From Pseudorasbora parva (taxonomy: Eukaryota > Chordata > Actinopteri > Cypriniformes > Gobionidae), in the NCBI RefSeq assembly GCF_024679245.1, contig NC_090177.1, forward strand, positions 19,865,950 to 19,929,949: a stretch of 64,000 nt of DNA, in the 5' to 3' direction. The notes beneath the pieces are model-generated. The model saw only the letters and a program-made list of their open reading frames with translations, did not search any database and was not told the DNA's origin. Shown here piece by piece: positions 18,001-39,300 of this stretch. A program made the position numbers and the translations under genes. Position 1 is the first letter of the stretch. Every line of letters begins with the position of its first letter.

Positions 18001-18434
18001 TCCTCACATACACTCACGCGCATCCTCACATACACTCACGCGCATCCTCACTTACACTCACGCGCATCCTCACTTACACTCACGCGCATCCTCACTTACA
18101 CTCACGCGCATCCTCACTTACACTCACGCGCATCCTCACTTACACTCACGCGCATCCTCACTTACACTCACGCGCATCCTCACTTACACTCACGCGCATC
18201 CTCACTTACACTCACGCGCATCCTCACTTACACTCACGCGCATCCTCACATACACTCACGCGCATCCTCACATACACTCACATGCGCATCCTCACATACA
18301 CTCACATGCGCATCCACACTTAGACTCGCGCATCCTCACATACACTCACGCGCATCCTCACATACACTCACCCGCATCCTCACATACACTCACATGCGCA
18401 TCCTCACTTACACTCACGCATCCTCACATACACT
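12045..18434. repeat. 6.4-kb minisatellite of 24/22/20-bp units
   Basis: An uninterrupted array of units such as CATCCTCACATACACTCACA + CGCG. The first ~1.5 kb is mostly 24-bp units with A/T and C/T variants. From about 13.5 kb it mixes 24-, 22- (CATCCTCACTTACACTCACG + CG) and 20-bp units (CATCCTCACTTAGACTCGCG). Long homogeneous 22-bp runs lie at about 15990-16310 and 18030-18240. The 24-bp part gives artefactual long reading frames of 8-residue repeats on both strands. The array is C-rich on the + strand and begins and ends sharply. Confidence 0.97.
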
Positions 18435-18472
18435 CGATGATTTATTACTGAGGTTTCTTTTCTCTCTCACAG

Positions 18473-18614
18473 ATGCCTTTTCAAGATAAACCCCGAGACG
18501 GGATCAAAAGTCGAGATAGAAGAACACGTCAAGAAAGGAACTGGCAGTCAGTCTAAAGGTTCTTTCGTTGATGAGCAAAATTGTGGATTATGGATGGATG
18601 GAGTAAAAACTTTC
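18473..18614 (+). other. Exon-like island 4, 47 open codons
   Basis: A strong polypyrimidine tract and CAG acceptor (TTTCTTTTCTCTCTCACAG ending 18472) and a donor (TTTC|GTAAGC at 18615) flank 142 bp. One frame is open throughout for 47 codons, including CLFKINPETGSKVEIEEHV and DEQNCGLWMDGVKTF. The residue mix looks protein-like. I do not recognise the family. The frame needs two bases from an upstream exon, which island 3 (phase 1) does not supply. Confidence 0.35.
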
Positions 18615-19194
18615 GTAAGCGTGTCAAATCTCTCTTTATTACCATAGAGAAATTCTTGAGTGTTACAGACTTTGTTTTCGTGATTTAATTATTTTATTTT
18701 CATGACTCATCTGTTGATGAGACAAATCCACTTTTTCGCCATATATGTGTATAACAAATTGCTATTGTACAATATCTTACATTGTTGCAGTTATTATAAA
18801 AAAAATTGTATTGTTGTAGTTATGAACTAATTGTTATATTGTTAAAGTGTTGAAGTCATGAACTAATTTTATTATTGGTATGCTGCTTTGTTTTTTTTAA
18901 TATTTTTGCAGTTATGATATAACTTTTTATATAGGTATATTGTGGTCATTATGAACAAACTATATTGTGATCACATTACTATTTTAAAACAACTTTAAAG
19001 TTCAATTTTTTAAATAAAAACTACAAAAACAATCTTTTGCACTCTAGGGTGGTTATTTGAGTTGTAGCAATGTTCAATCTAATTGGTAATTTCATAGTTT
19101 TTACATAATTTTCCACAATTTGTAATCCTTATTTTTTTACATAATTTTCTTGTTTAAATATAGAAACTCATATAAATGACAGATAAAACCTGTA
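18615..19194. other. A+T-rich interior of the CACTG element
   Basis: About 580 bp of A+T-rich DNA with scattered ATTGTTATATTGTT-like phrases. No gene, RNA or strong repeat is visible. Confidence 0.4.
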
Positions 19195-19740
19195 TTTTGA
19201 ACTATGGAAAATTACTGTAATTTTACGTGTTGGTTATTTTACAGTTTTTTTCTGGCGCCCCAGCTGCCGGAATACTTCCGTTTTTTTACGTGTTGGTTAT
19301 TTTCTGTTATATTACAGTTTTTTTCTGGCGCCCCAGCTGCTGGAATATTTCCGTTTTTTTACGGGTTGGTTATTTTCTGTTATTTTACAGTTTTTTCCTG
19401 GCGCCCCAGCTGCCGGAATATTTCCGTTTTTTTACGGGTTGGTTATTTTCTGTTATTTTACAGTTTTTTTCTGGCGCCCCAGCTGCCGGAATATTTCAGT
19501 TTTTTTACGGGTTGGTTATTTTCTGTTATTTTACAATTTTTTTCTGGCGCCCCAGCTGCCGGAATATTTCCGTTTTTTTACGGGTTGGTTATTTTCTGTT
19601 ATTTTACAGTTTTTTTCTGGCGCCCCAGCTGCCGGAATATTTCCGTTTTTTTACGGGTTGGTTATTTTCTGTTATTTTACAGTTTTTTTCTGGCGCCCCA
19701 GCTGCCGGAATATTTCCGTTTTTTTACGGGTATTTTTTTT
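19195..19740. repeat. Seven 73-bp 3' subterminal repeats
   Basis: The core CTGGCGCCCCAGCTGCCGGA recurs at about 19252, 19325, 19398, 19471, 19544, 19617 and 19690, an exact 73-bp period. Each unit also carries TTTTACGGGTTGGTTATTTT and TTACAGTTTTTTTC. CACTA-type elements often carry such repeats as transposase-binding sites; that role is inferred here. The unit has no stop in any + strand frame, and 73 is not a multiple of 3, so three overlapping spurious open frames cross it. Confidence 0.92.
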
Positions 19741-19746
19741 ACAGTG

Positions 19747-20160
19747 TGGGCAATGTTCTGCTGGGAAACCTTTGGTCCTGCCATCCATGTGGATGTTACT
19801 TGGACACATACCACCTACCTAAGCATTGTTGTATACTATGTATATGGAAACGGTATTCCCGCCACAAAGAAAAAATGGTTCAGGAATGGTTTGAGGAGCA
19901 AATCAACAAAATTGAGGTGTTGACTTGGCCTCCAAATTCCCCAGATCTCAATTCAATTAAACAACTGTGGGATGTGCTGAAAAAACAAGTCTGATACATG
20001 GAGGCTCCACCTTGTAACTCCTAATGTCTTGGTGCCAGATACCTCAGCACACCTTCAGGGGTCTACTGGAGTCCATGCCTCGACGGGTCAGGGCTGTTTT
20101 GGTAGCAAAAGGGGAACCAACAGAATATTAGGTCATAATGTTATATACCTGATCAGTATA
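19747..20160 (+). mobile_element. Tc1-like relic B, 3' half
   Basis: Resumes the transposase interrupted at 9543: GGCAATGTTCTGCTGGGAAA, then across frames PPNSPDLNSI near 19932 and a DVLKKQV block, ending near TTATATACCTGATCAGTATA. Relative to intact relatives, part of the central domain is missing near 19850 and the frame is broken repeatedly. Confidence 0.85.
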
Positions 20161-20812
20161 GCAAGATTGCTAAAAGTATTGTGACACTCCTCCAAATCAT
20201 TGATTGTTCCAATCACTTCCATGGACACAGGTATATAAAATCAAGCACCTGGGTCTCTCTCAGGAGCTCTGTGATTTCAAGTGTGGTACAGTGATAGGTT
20301 GGCTACCACCTGTGCAATTTAAAAAAGTCCATTCCTGAAATGTCCTCACTACTAATATTCAACCGTCAACTCTTAGTGGTAATATAACAACATAGAAGCA
20401 ATTGGGAACAACAGCAACTCCGCCACGAAGTGGGCTTCTGAGCAGTGGAGACGTGTTCTCTGTAGTGTGGGGTTGTTTTTCAGGGATTAGGCTTGGCCCC
20501 TTAGTTCCAGTGAAAGGAACTCTCTCAACCCAATAGAACACATTTGGGATGAATTAGAGTGGAGACTGCGAGCCAGGCCTTCTCGTCCAACATCAGTGCC
20601 TGACCTCACAAATGCGCTTCTTGAATAAGGGTAATAAATTCCCATAAACACACTCTTAACCCTTGTGGAAAGCCTTCCCAGAAGAGTTGAAGCTGTTATA
20701 GCGGCAAAGGGTGAGGCAACTATATATTAAAACCCTACGGATTAAGAATGAGATGTCATTAAAGTTCATGTGGATGTAAATGCACGTGTCCCAAAACCTT
20801 TGGCAATGTAGT
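20161..20812 (+). mobile_element. Third Tc1-like relic, internally deleted
   Basis: The ends GCTAAAAGTATTGTGACAC and GTGTCCCAAAACCTTTGGCA are imperfect inverted repeats of the Tc1 type. Inside, ACCCAATAGAACACATTTGG and CCTTCCCAGAAGAGTTGAAG correspond to the C-terminal part of a transposase gene, but most of the gene is deleted. It abuts relic B directly. Confidence 0.65.
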
Positions 20813-22671
<1,859 letters not shown>

Positions 22672-23635
22672 CCTGAAATTCACATTTTAACAGCTTCGAA
22701 TAACAATTAGAATTATCTTTAGCATAATGTTGTAGGCAAAAAAAAAAACATGAGAAGTCAAAACAAGCAACATCAACACAAACAAAAAAAGGCCATCAAT
22801 AATAGAAATCGCCTATCATGTTAGAGCCAATGTCTCCATCTGCTGGATAACAGACTGTAGTGTTACGTCACACTCTACATTTTGGGAAAATACACAGTAT
22901 TTTGATTAAAATCTTTCACATAACTGCTCGTTGCTTCACTGCATGTAGTCATTATACATCAGACCAAAACCCCCTCGCAGATAGTTTCTACATTTGTGTG
23001 GTAGGGCATATTCGTCTTCAAAACAACAAAAAAATTGTTTCTTTTATGGAAACCATAGTTAACACTGATGTTAAATGAATTAGTAGGTATTGTATTTATA
23101 ATATATTTGTTTAGGCTGTTCGTTTTTCATAACAATCATATTTACATTGAGTTACATCTATGGTTAAAAGTAAATTAAACAATTCAGAAATTATGAACGA
23201 ACGAATAAATAAATTAACGTGAAATGTCTAGTTATTTGTAGGCTATTGTTCAAGGTTGTCTCAATGAACATGTTTTAATAGTGATTATTAACTAGAGAGT
23301 GTTTATTTTATGTTTATTGTATTATCTTTGGGTAGCCTACGTACGGGCTCATCTGAAGTCTCTGCCGTCCGAAGGAAGACCGACATGAGAAGCAACTTTA
23401 TTGTTCCCTCTCCCGCAGACAGTGGTCGCTGCACGGGCGGATTGGGATGGATTTATAGCACGGGGAATCGCTGCGTTATGAATTTCATAAGATCTTTGCT
23501 TCTCAGTTGTGGACTGTATTCTTTCGCAATCTTGCCAGATTTGTTTACTCACTCTCCTCTGTTAAATACGTAAGAACGGAAGAAGTGTACGGTTTTGAGA
23601 GCATCTTGTTGTTGGTAAAACAGGCCTCTCAAGCC
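22672..23635. other. Intergenic DNA upstream of phf8
   Basis: Nothing firmly identifiable. The sequence is A+T-rich and becomes more CpG-containing after about 23350 as the phf8 promoter is approached. Confidence 0.35.
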
Positions 23636-23639
23636 TCCA

Positions 23640-23706
23640 ATTTTCCTAAAATTTCGTCCGGCATGGTGCGCTCGGCCCACGGGACACTCGCGGCATTTCA
23701 CACCCG
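23640..23706 (+). promoter_or_regulatory. Likely phf8 promoter / 5' non-coding exon end
   Basis: A CpG-rich patch (TTTCGTCCGGCATGG, CTCGCGGCATTTCACACCCG) ends in a good donor CCCG|GTAAGA at 23707. It is consistent with a non-coding first exon spliced to 24670. No TATA box is seen. The transcription start is not determined. Confidence 0.45.
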
Positions 23707-24679
23707 GTAAGACCCGATAGCGCCCTTCGATACTCAGCGCGCTGCAACAAGCCCTTTTGTGTTTTTCTATGGACCAAATAATCCTAATCCAATGTTTCAT
23801 AATTTGGCTACATTTGATGTTAAATTAGTGAGTTTGCTCAGTAACGTATCGTTGTTGCATTGTAAACACAACGATTCACATAGCTAGGTGTTGACGAGCA
23901 TGCTATGTTATTAGCAGCTAAGCTAGCTACCAGCTCGTATGTTTCAACAGATTGTTTTCTGCTACCACAGAGCGCGTTTCTAAATCAAAATTCAAAACAT
24001 TTATTTTTTCATTTAGAAATCTAGGGGACAATATTACATTCATTTGCATTGCAAATAATGGCTTTCATACTTACCATTCGCATTGTCCAGTGCAACTTAG
24101 CTTTATCTGCTACTCTGCGACTTAACAAGCAATACAAAGATGAATAGTTAGTGTTTATTAGTTTGCTATTTATTTGATTATTAATTAAATTTAAATGTCG
24201 CTTTGATAAATGTGCAGTTTTTACAACTATGATGCATAAAATGTAAAATGTGCATTAAAGTGTTATAACGCTAATCCCATGCAACCTTCTGTAAATGAAC
24301 AACAGTGCCAGATAGGCTAGGGACATGCGTTTTAGGGATACTATTTAAAATCCTACACAATTTGATCATGCACTATGATGTATTTTGTGCTGTTTGTCTT
24401 CATTGTATAAAGGCTTGTTTGACAATGAATTGAAACTTGCTTATATCGAGCCTGTTAACCATAATAAAGGCAGCAGGTGCATTGATGTCATATTATAGCC
24501 AACCAGATGAATTGTTTAACCGCAGACTGAAGCCAGAGTTTATTAAATGGAGTTACATTTGAGTTTATTATGTAGAGTACTCTTACATTTTCTATGCAGT
24601 TTGGGTATAGATTATAAGAATGATATGTCTTCATTTTTCTCAGCAAATTGTTTTTTACTCTTTCAACAGGCGCCGAACC

Positions 24680-24694
24680 ATGGTAAACACCTAG
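24680..24694 (+). promoter_or_regulatory. Upstream ORF in phf8 5' UTR
   Basis: A four-codon frame (ATG GTA AAC ACC TAG) in strong Kozak context (ACCATGG), ten bases after the acceptor at 24669. It is the only ATG before the phf8 start at 24905. Such short uORFs can reduce main-ORF translation; that effect is inferred. Confidence 0.5.
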
Positions 24695-24904
24695 CGCCCA
24701 GTTCGACTGCAGTGGTCTACGATTGACTAAGAGCTGTTGTCACTGAATACAAGTCTTTACAGCACTGCAAGCTTATTGGTGAACCACTCTGAAGTGAAGC
24801 TGACTCTCCACAGAGGCAACTAAGTGAACGGTGGTGCCAAAAGACAAGCAGTACCATACTATTGAAGACTTTTTTTATACTGATATTCGGCCAGGGACTT
24901 AAGA

Positions 24905-33291
<8,387 letters not shown>

Positions 33292-35850
33292 ATTGATAAT
33301 GTGGAGAAGAGACTACAGGGAACAATAGAGGTGGAGAAAACAAATAAGGATGAGAGGACCTGAAGGATTTTGGAGTTAAATTATGTGACTGTTTTATGGT
33401 TCTGCTTGCCTGGTTTAATTTGCTTCATCTGGGCGAAAAGTGACAAGAATGGTAACTTGCTGTGAGAAAATTTGAAGTGAAATCTGTTTAGCATGGTGTT
33501 TTAGAATAGAAATCCTATTTGAAAAGCAAATAGAACTAAACAGACGGATACATTAAACTACTATTAATGGATACCAGTGAGTGACTGTATTGCTATATTG
33601 CTATTTTTTTCCAACATTTTCAGTGCTCCACCTCTGAAAATTAGCTGCATACATGTACACTCCACCCAAACCCTCTTTGTTTCATAGTTGATTTTTAGTT
33701 TTAACTTTGTATATTTTTAAGGGGAAAAATTTGGATTTCTAAGAAGCACTTGATGTTAGATCAAATTGCCTAAAGCCATTGCAAACAGGATTGTTCAGAA
33801 GATCTATTACTGGTTTATTTGAAAATTCAACTTCCTAAAATTAGGATCCCGATTTATTGTTTGGTCTGAATTGTCCCATGGATGAGAGGAGATCTAATTC
33901 TTCAGTCAACAGCTCAGCAATTTATAAACGTCACACATTCTCATTGCTATTTGTCCCAGTCTAATCTCCCCATAAAGCCATGCGTATTATTTGTTTACAT
34001 GCTTCATTTAGTGTGTGTCCATATCAAATTGTTTTATACCATAGAAGGCAATTTGTTCGTAATTGCTGTAGATGTAGTAACGTCTCTTTGCTTGTTAAGT
34101 AATGTTTTTACCGTAGTGTACTAACACATTTTTATCAGCAAATGTATTTTAGATGTGTATATATTTTATATAAGTTTGTCTTGTTTTGTTTGTTTGTTTT
34201 CCATTCAGCATGGGCAGTATAATGTTCTGCCACCATTTGGCCATGGTTGTCTTATTGGCCTTCTCCTCTATAGTACAGCGCAGAGTTTAACTGTAGGGTT
34301 GAGTTCAGTGGTACACGTTTTAGTAATTGTAAAGAACACGGAAATTGATTTTAGAGCAGTTTGAGATCTGATGGGTGATTCTGTAGGTTCAGTGTATATA
34401 TTTGGTGTTTTATTTTATTATCTTCTGTTTTCTCGAAAGAATGAAATTGCATTGAAATCTTTCTTGACACACTTTGTACAAATATACTTAAATGTTTTGA
34501 GTTGTTTAGTCAGTTTTATTTGTATAGAATAATTATGCTGTTATTTTTAATTGATGCTTATGATATTAGCAATGTGATAAAGTTAATGTATTCTATTGCT
34601 ATGTCAATGTTATTGTTCATTTTATTCCCTCCCCCCACTTATCAGTAATATTAATTAATGTCAATATACTTTAGTTTTGCTTTTTTATATATATAAATAC
34701 TCAATTCTAGAAGTTAAATATAAAATTTTCTTGTAATTTTATGTAATGGCAACAATATTTTTTTAGTCTTCTCCTTTGACCATTATGTCCATAGCACCAA
34801 AAATATTGATAAATCAGTGGGCCAGTGTAAATATTATTTTACTGTATTGTTTTTCTGAAAATGTCACAAATCTTTACCCTGCCGAACTGTCATCAAGCCA
34901 TCCGAATGTGATTAGAAACCTGAACATGAAATAACAAGGTTGTTAGAATATCCTGGTTAAATGATTTTTTTAAAAGTCTTTTTCAAATTATTCTGAATTT
35001 TAAAAGGATATTTCTGGAATATTTTGAGTTTTTTGTACATTTGTTTGATTTGACTACTCCTTCACATCATCTCTGAATGTACACTCATATTTTTACTAAA
35101 CATCTGTGCCTTCATTAACGTCCCAAACATAGCAACCTCACTTACTGAAGCTTTTGATACGAGTTTTAGTTTAATGGCAACTATTGTCTACTGAGACACT
35201 ATTCAGGATCTCTGGAAATTGACAGTGAAAAACAGGAATGATGTGAAGCAAGCTGCACAACAAAGGAAGTGTTCAAAAACCTCAAAATATGCGAGGACTG
35301 ACTTTTAAAGATGTTTTTATTCAGACTTACATTTAATTAAGTTATTCTCTTCTTTATCATCTTGAGTTAATTGTTTGAAATTTAGGATTTATTTATCCAT
35401 TAACCATTTTGTTGTATGTTAAAGTTCATTTTGAACAATTCATGTTGATCACACAGTTCCTCTCAGGGTTTATTTTGTATCTAATATCATTTTGATAGAA
35501 GCAGTCACATTCAGGACCACTTAAAAACCAAGTCAAATTTCAACCCATTTAATATTTATAATTGGACGTTGTCTTTTGCTATTGTCACCACCTTTGGTTT
35601 TTGAAACGGCTTGAGCATTTTTTTCCAAATGACCTCTATTAAAAGATATTTTTGAAAATTGTTTGCATTTTTTTTCCAATCTTCATTCTGTCGCGTGCAT
35701 AGTGGGTCAACTCGGTGTTTACCATGGTGTTTACCCGCCAACTAGCTGCTTTGTCTCTTTCTATGGTCCAAATTTCTATTGTGTGCCACTGCCAGACGTT
35801 AAAAATAATGAACCCATAATGGAATAAACGGTAGAAGTCACGTGATTTAA
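33292..35850 (+). other. phf8 3' UTR and phf8-troap intergenic DNA
   Basis: A+T-rich sequence with no convincing gene. The first part should be the phf8 3' UTR, but I see no single dominant poly(A) signal, so its end is not fixed. Open frames here, such as those at 33882-34124 and 34155-34364, have no coding features. Confidence 0.45.
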
Positions 35851-35879
35851 AGCCGCATCTTTGTTGCCATAGTTGTGTC

Positions 35880-36010
35880 AATAGCGCTCAGCTATTGGCT
35901 GGTGCCATGTCTCCGTCAGCCAGTAAAAATGCGCGCTTTTTACAAACTAGTCCGGAAGTCAACACGGCACGCTACTGACGCTAGCGAGCTTTTCACTGGG
36001 CCAGTGTAGG
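35880..36010 (+). promoter_or_regulatory. Likely troap promoter
   Basis: Contains an inverted CCAAT box (GCTATTGGCTGG, ATTGG at 35894-35898) and an E2F-like AAATGCGCGCTTTT near 35927, then CpG-rich sequence with CTAGCGAGC. There is no TATA box. A non-coding exon probably ends at 36185 (GTTAG|GTAAGT), joined to 36321. CCAAT plus E2F-like sites suit a cell-cycle-regulated gene such as tastin; this is inferred. Confidence 0.4.
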
Positions 36011-36339
36011 GTGGCTTGACGTGGGAGGAATCCTACTGTAGCTTGTAAACAACATAAAAGAAACTGCAAATTTTTTTAGATATTGTTTAAGCCCAGGTGC
36101 CGTTACGTACGTATGTGTGTGTTAGTCAAATTATTTACCTAACGTAAGTTATTTGTTCACGTGAATCCATAACAACTAACGTTAGGTAAGTTCCGCAGAG
36201 CTTGCGTACTTTGCATTTTTCTTATGTTGTAAATTGCTATAGTTTTATTTACGATTGAGCGAACATGTTTTTTTGTAAGGAACATTTTTCTGATTAATCT
36301 CAAGACCCGTCTTGTTACAGGCACTGAATCCCACTCGAG

Positions 36340-39300
36340 ATGGCGTCCTCTAACCCTCTGCGACCCCAGAACAGAAGTCAACAGGACCAACCAGGGTAAA
36401 GTAAACTGATCATTAATAGCAGGGCTTCCCATTCCTGTTCCTGGAGAGAATTCCGATCTAACACACCTGGTTGTCTGTAACTATCAGGTGCTCGTAAATA
36501 TCTTAATTAGCTGCTTCAGTTGTATTTGATCAGGGTTGGAGCTGGATTTTGCAGGAGGGTTGATTCCTTAGGAAGAAGATTGGGCATCACTCATACATTT
36601 TTATCAGCTTTCTCCCACTCAAGAACCAGTGCCCCCACTTCCATAATTGATTATTCGAAAAAGGACCATTCAGAATAACATTATATTATATGTTATAAAT
36701 TTTGTTATTTTTGGTCGATTTTTAAGCTTTACATTTATTTATGTCTTTAATCCACACAGCAAGTAAGTTCATAATGATATGGTTGAATCTATCTACATCT
36801 GTCAAGAAATGTCCATGGCAAGCAGTATTATTATAGATACCATTATAGTTTTTATTCCTAATTAGAATTTGTATATTATGTTTTCATTTTAGTCTTGAAG
36901 ATTTAGATCTCATTCTAAGGTAATAAAATGATACATTATGTCCTGCTATTTTTGTTGTGTTTTTGTCATTTTTATTTTGTAGATGTCTATAATTTAAAGG
37001 GTTAGTTTACCCAAAAGTGAAAATTCTGTCATTAATTACCCGCACTTGCCATGTTGTTCCAAATCTGTAAGATTTTTGATTTTCAAGAAACAAATGAAGA
37101 TCTTTCTGGTGAAGTCTGAACTACCACTTTGACACTTCAAAAAGCTTGAGAAGAAATTGTAAAAATAATCAATATAAATTGAGCGGTTTTAGTCTAAATT
37201 TTCTTGAGACATGATCACTTATTATGATGAACAGATTGAGATTTAGGCTTTTATTTACATCTAACTGAACTAGCACATCGTTTTTGGTAAATAGTAGCTC
37301 AAGCATGTTTGCTTGACCTGCGAGAACCATTAGGGTTTTTGTTCTCAAGCAAGTTTGGTTGATCTTCTGTTTATTTTATTTATTATCGTTGTTTATTTAT
37401 TTTATTCAATAATTTTTTTGTAAATTAAAACCAATTATTGTCAATAATAATCAATTTAATTAAAACCCATTACATTTTCAAAACTTTTATTTTACAATGA
37501 TGCTGTTTTATTATTTCTGATCCATTATATTCAATGCATTTAGGACCTTGATGACTCAGGATTTGAAGACTAAACTCAGTGCTTCTTCTAAAAGAGGATC
37601 TGAGAATCTGGACCCCAATGCTTCTGCTGAAACTGCAAAAGGAGTAAATAAACTGAAAGTTGTCAGTAGGCTTCCAATCCTCGCTAAATCTCTGCAACCA
37701 GCTCTAAGTGAGCTCTCCCAAAATCCCAGTCACAACAGATGGGAACAGAGGCCTCTTACAGTAAGGACAAACACTTCTGATCATTACACAAATCTAAAAT
37801 AAATTACAATGACTACCAAGCAATTTTAAAGGACTAATTGACCTAAAAATGGACCTAGTATTTTTACTACTTCAACTTCTGCATATGTCAGTTGAAAATT
37901 TTGTTTTTCATCTAATATCTCCCAGTATATTTTATCTCATCTCAGCTTTATTTTAATTACCAAAAACTATCTTTTAATAGTTTGTTTCAGTTATTAATAA
38001 CACTGCTACATACATATTGATGAATTTTCCATTTGTCCCCAGGGTAAAGTGCAGAACAAAAGGACCTGCACCAAACCAATTCCTTTCAATCTGTCCCAGT
38101 CCCGCTCACGCAGTCAGAGAAATGCAGACATTCCTCAAGGAAAAACACCTCTAGTGCATTCTGCCCGACTAACACCAGTGGCAAAAGTGAGGAACTTAAA
38201 TCCAAGTGCCAAAACTGAAACCTTAAGCCATAAGGCGACGACACCAGGTGTCCTCAGGGCCACAGCTAACAAGTCACACACGGATGTTCACCCACCTTCA
38301 CAAGAATCTGGATGCACTGATTTAAGTTCACGTTTAGGTGGCATCACTCTTAAACAATCTAAGCTTTCTGAAGACTCAGCTTGGAGTCATTTATGTAAAA
38401 CTTCACTTGTTAAAGTAGGTGTTACTTCTGATAATCAAGTACCAAAGGATAAGTACTGTTCCCAAACTGTCCCATCAACTACGCAAAGCCATGCAAGCAG
38501 TAAAGGTGAGCATCAGATCTTTTTTGAGCGTCAAACTATTCAAATTGTCTTAACAGTGTTCATGGTTCTTTGTTTATTTTAGCCAATGGTTGTATATAAT
38601 TGATTTATGTGCATGTGAGTGCAGGATCATCATCAAACCTTCTATCAACTGTACACAATGTCCTTCCATATGAGGGATCGAGTGCTGTTGGGACGCAATG
38701 CATGATGCCGCATTTATCTGCCTGCCCGCCTGGACTGGGAACCTCCAATCATGTGGTTAGAAATTGTAGAAAAGTTCTGCAATAAAACCAAAATGTTTGC
38801 TGACCCTTCATAATGATCATGCCAGTTGTCTTTTCAATCTATTATGATGATGTAATTTTAAATTCTTTGCTCCAGAAAGATTGTTACTCTGTATGTACCT
38901 GGTTAGCTGGTACTCATGTATTTTGATCTTTTAGCCTCAAACAGTTGTGAAGAACATTCATCGTGTTGACGGCACCGCAGGTTAGTTTCCTTTACAGACT
39001 CCTACTTTTTTCACCGACCATAAAGATTGAGCTTTTTTTCTCTCTTTTATTTTCAAGACAAAGCTTCGCCGTTTTCCCCTGACCCTTTGGCCCTACGTAG
39101 TATTCTACAGAGTGATGGAACAAGACTGGAGGAGCATGTTGGAGCAACACCCAGAGTATCAATCTGTCGCACTGGCAGAGGAACTTCTATTTATTCAGTG
39201 AGTCCAGTCCAGTGAAGTGTCTTTTCACACAGTGATTGATATTTTATTTTTATAAATGGTCCATTCAAGTATGATAATTTGTAAAATGGATGTAACCATG

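Larger units (their letters stand above)
9544..19746. mobile_element. 10.2-kb CACTA/EnSpm-like element nested in Tc1 relic B
   Basis: Starts CACTGTAAAAAAAACACGTA and ends TTTTTTTTACAGTG, so the ends are inverted repeats opening with CACTG. It is flanked by a TG duplication (9542-9543 and 19747-19748). Removing it rejoins the Tc1 transposase reading (GATGCTT...GGGCAATG) exactly. CACTA/CMC elements are known for CACTA/G ends, 2-3 bp duplications and subterminal repeats, and this one has subterminal repeats at both ends (9545-10078 and about 19195-19740). No transposase is visible, so it would be non-autonomous. The interior holds exon-like islands, a foldback and a 6.4-kb minisatellite. Confidence 0.75.

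Noticed and set aside
12045..18434. Regular short repeats resembling a CRISPR array
   Set aside because: There are no unique spacers, the repeats are directly contiguous, and the DNA is vertebrate. It is a minisatellite.
19204..19994. 239- and 255-codon hydrophobic frames
   Set aside because: They are frame-cycling through a 73-bp repeat that lacks stops in all three frames, running into Tc1 relic sequence.
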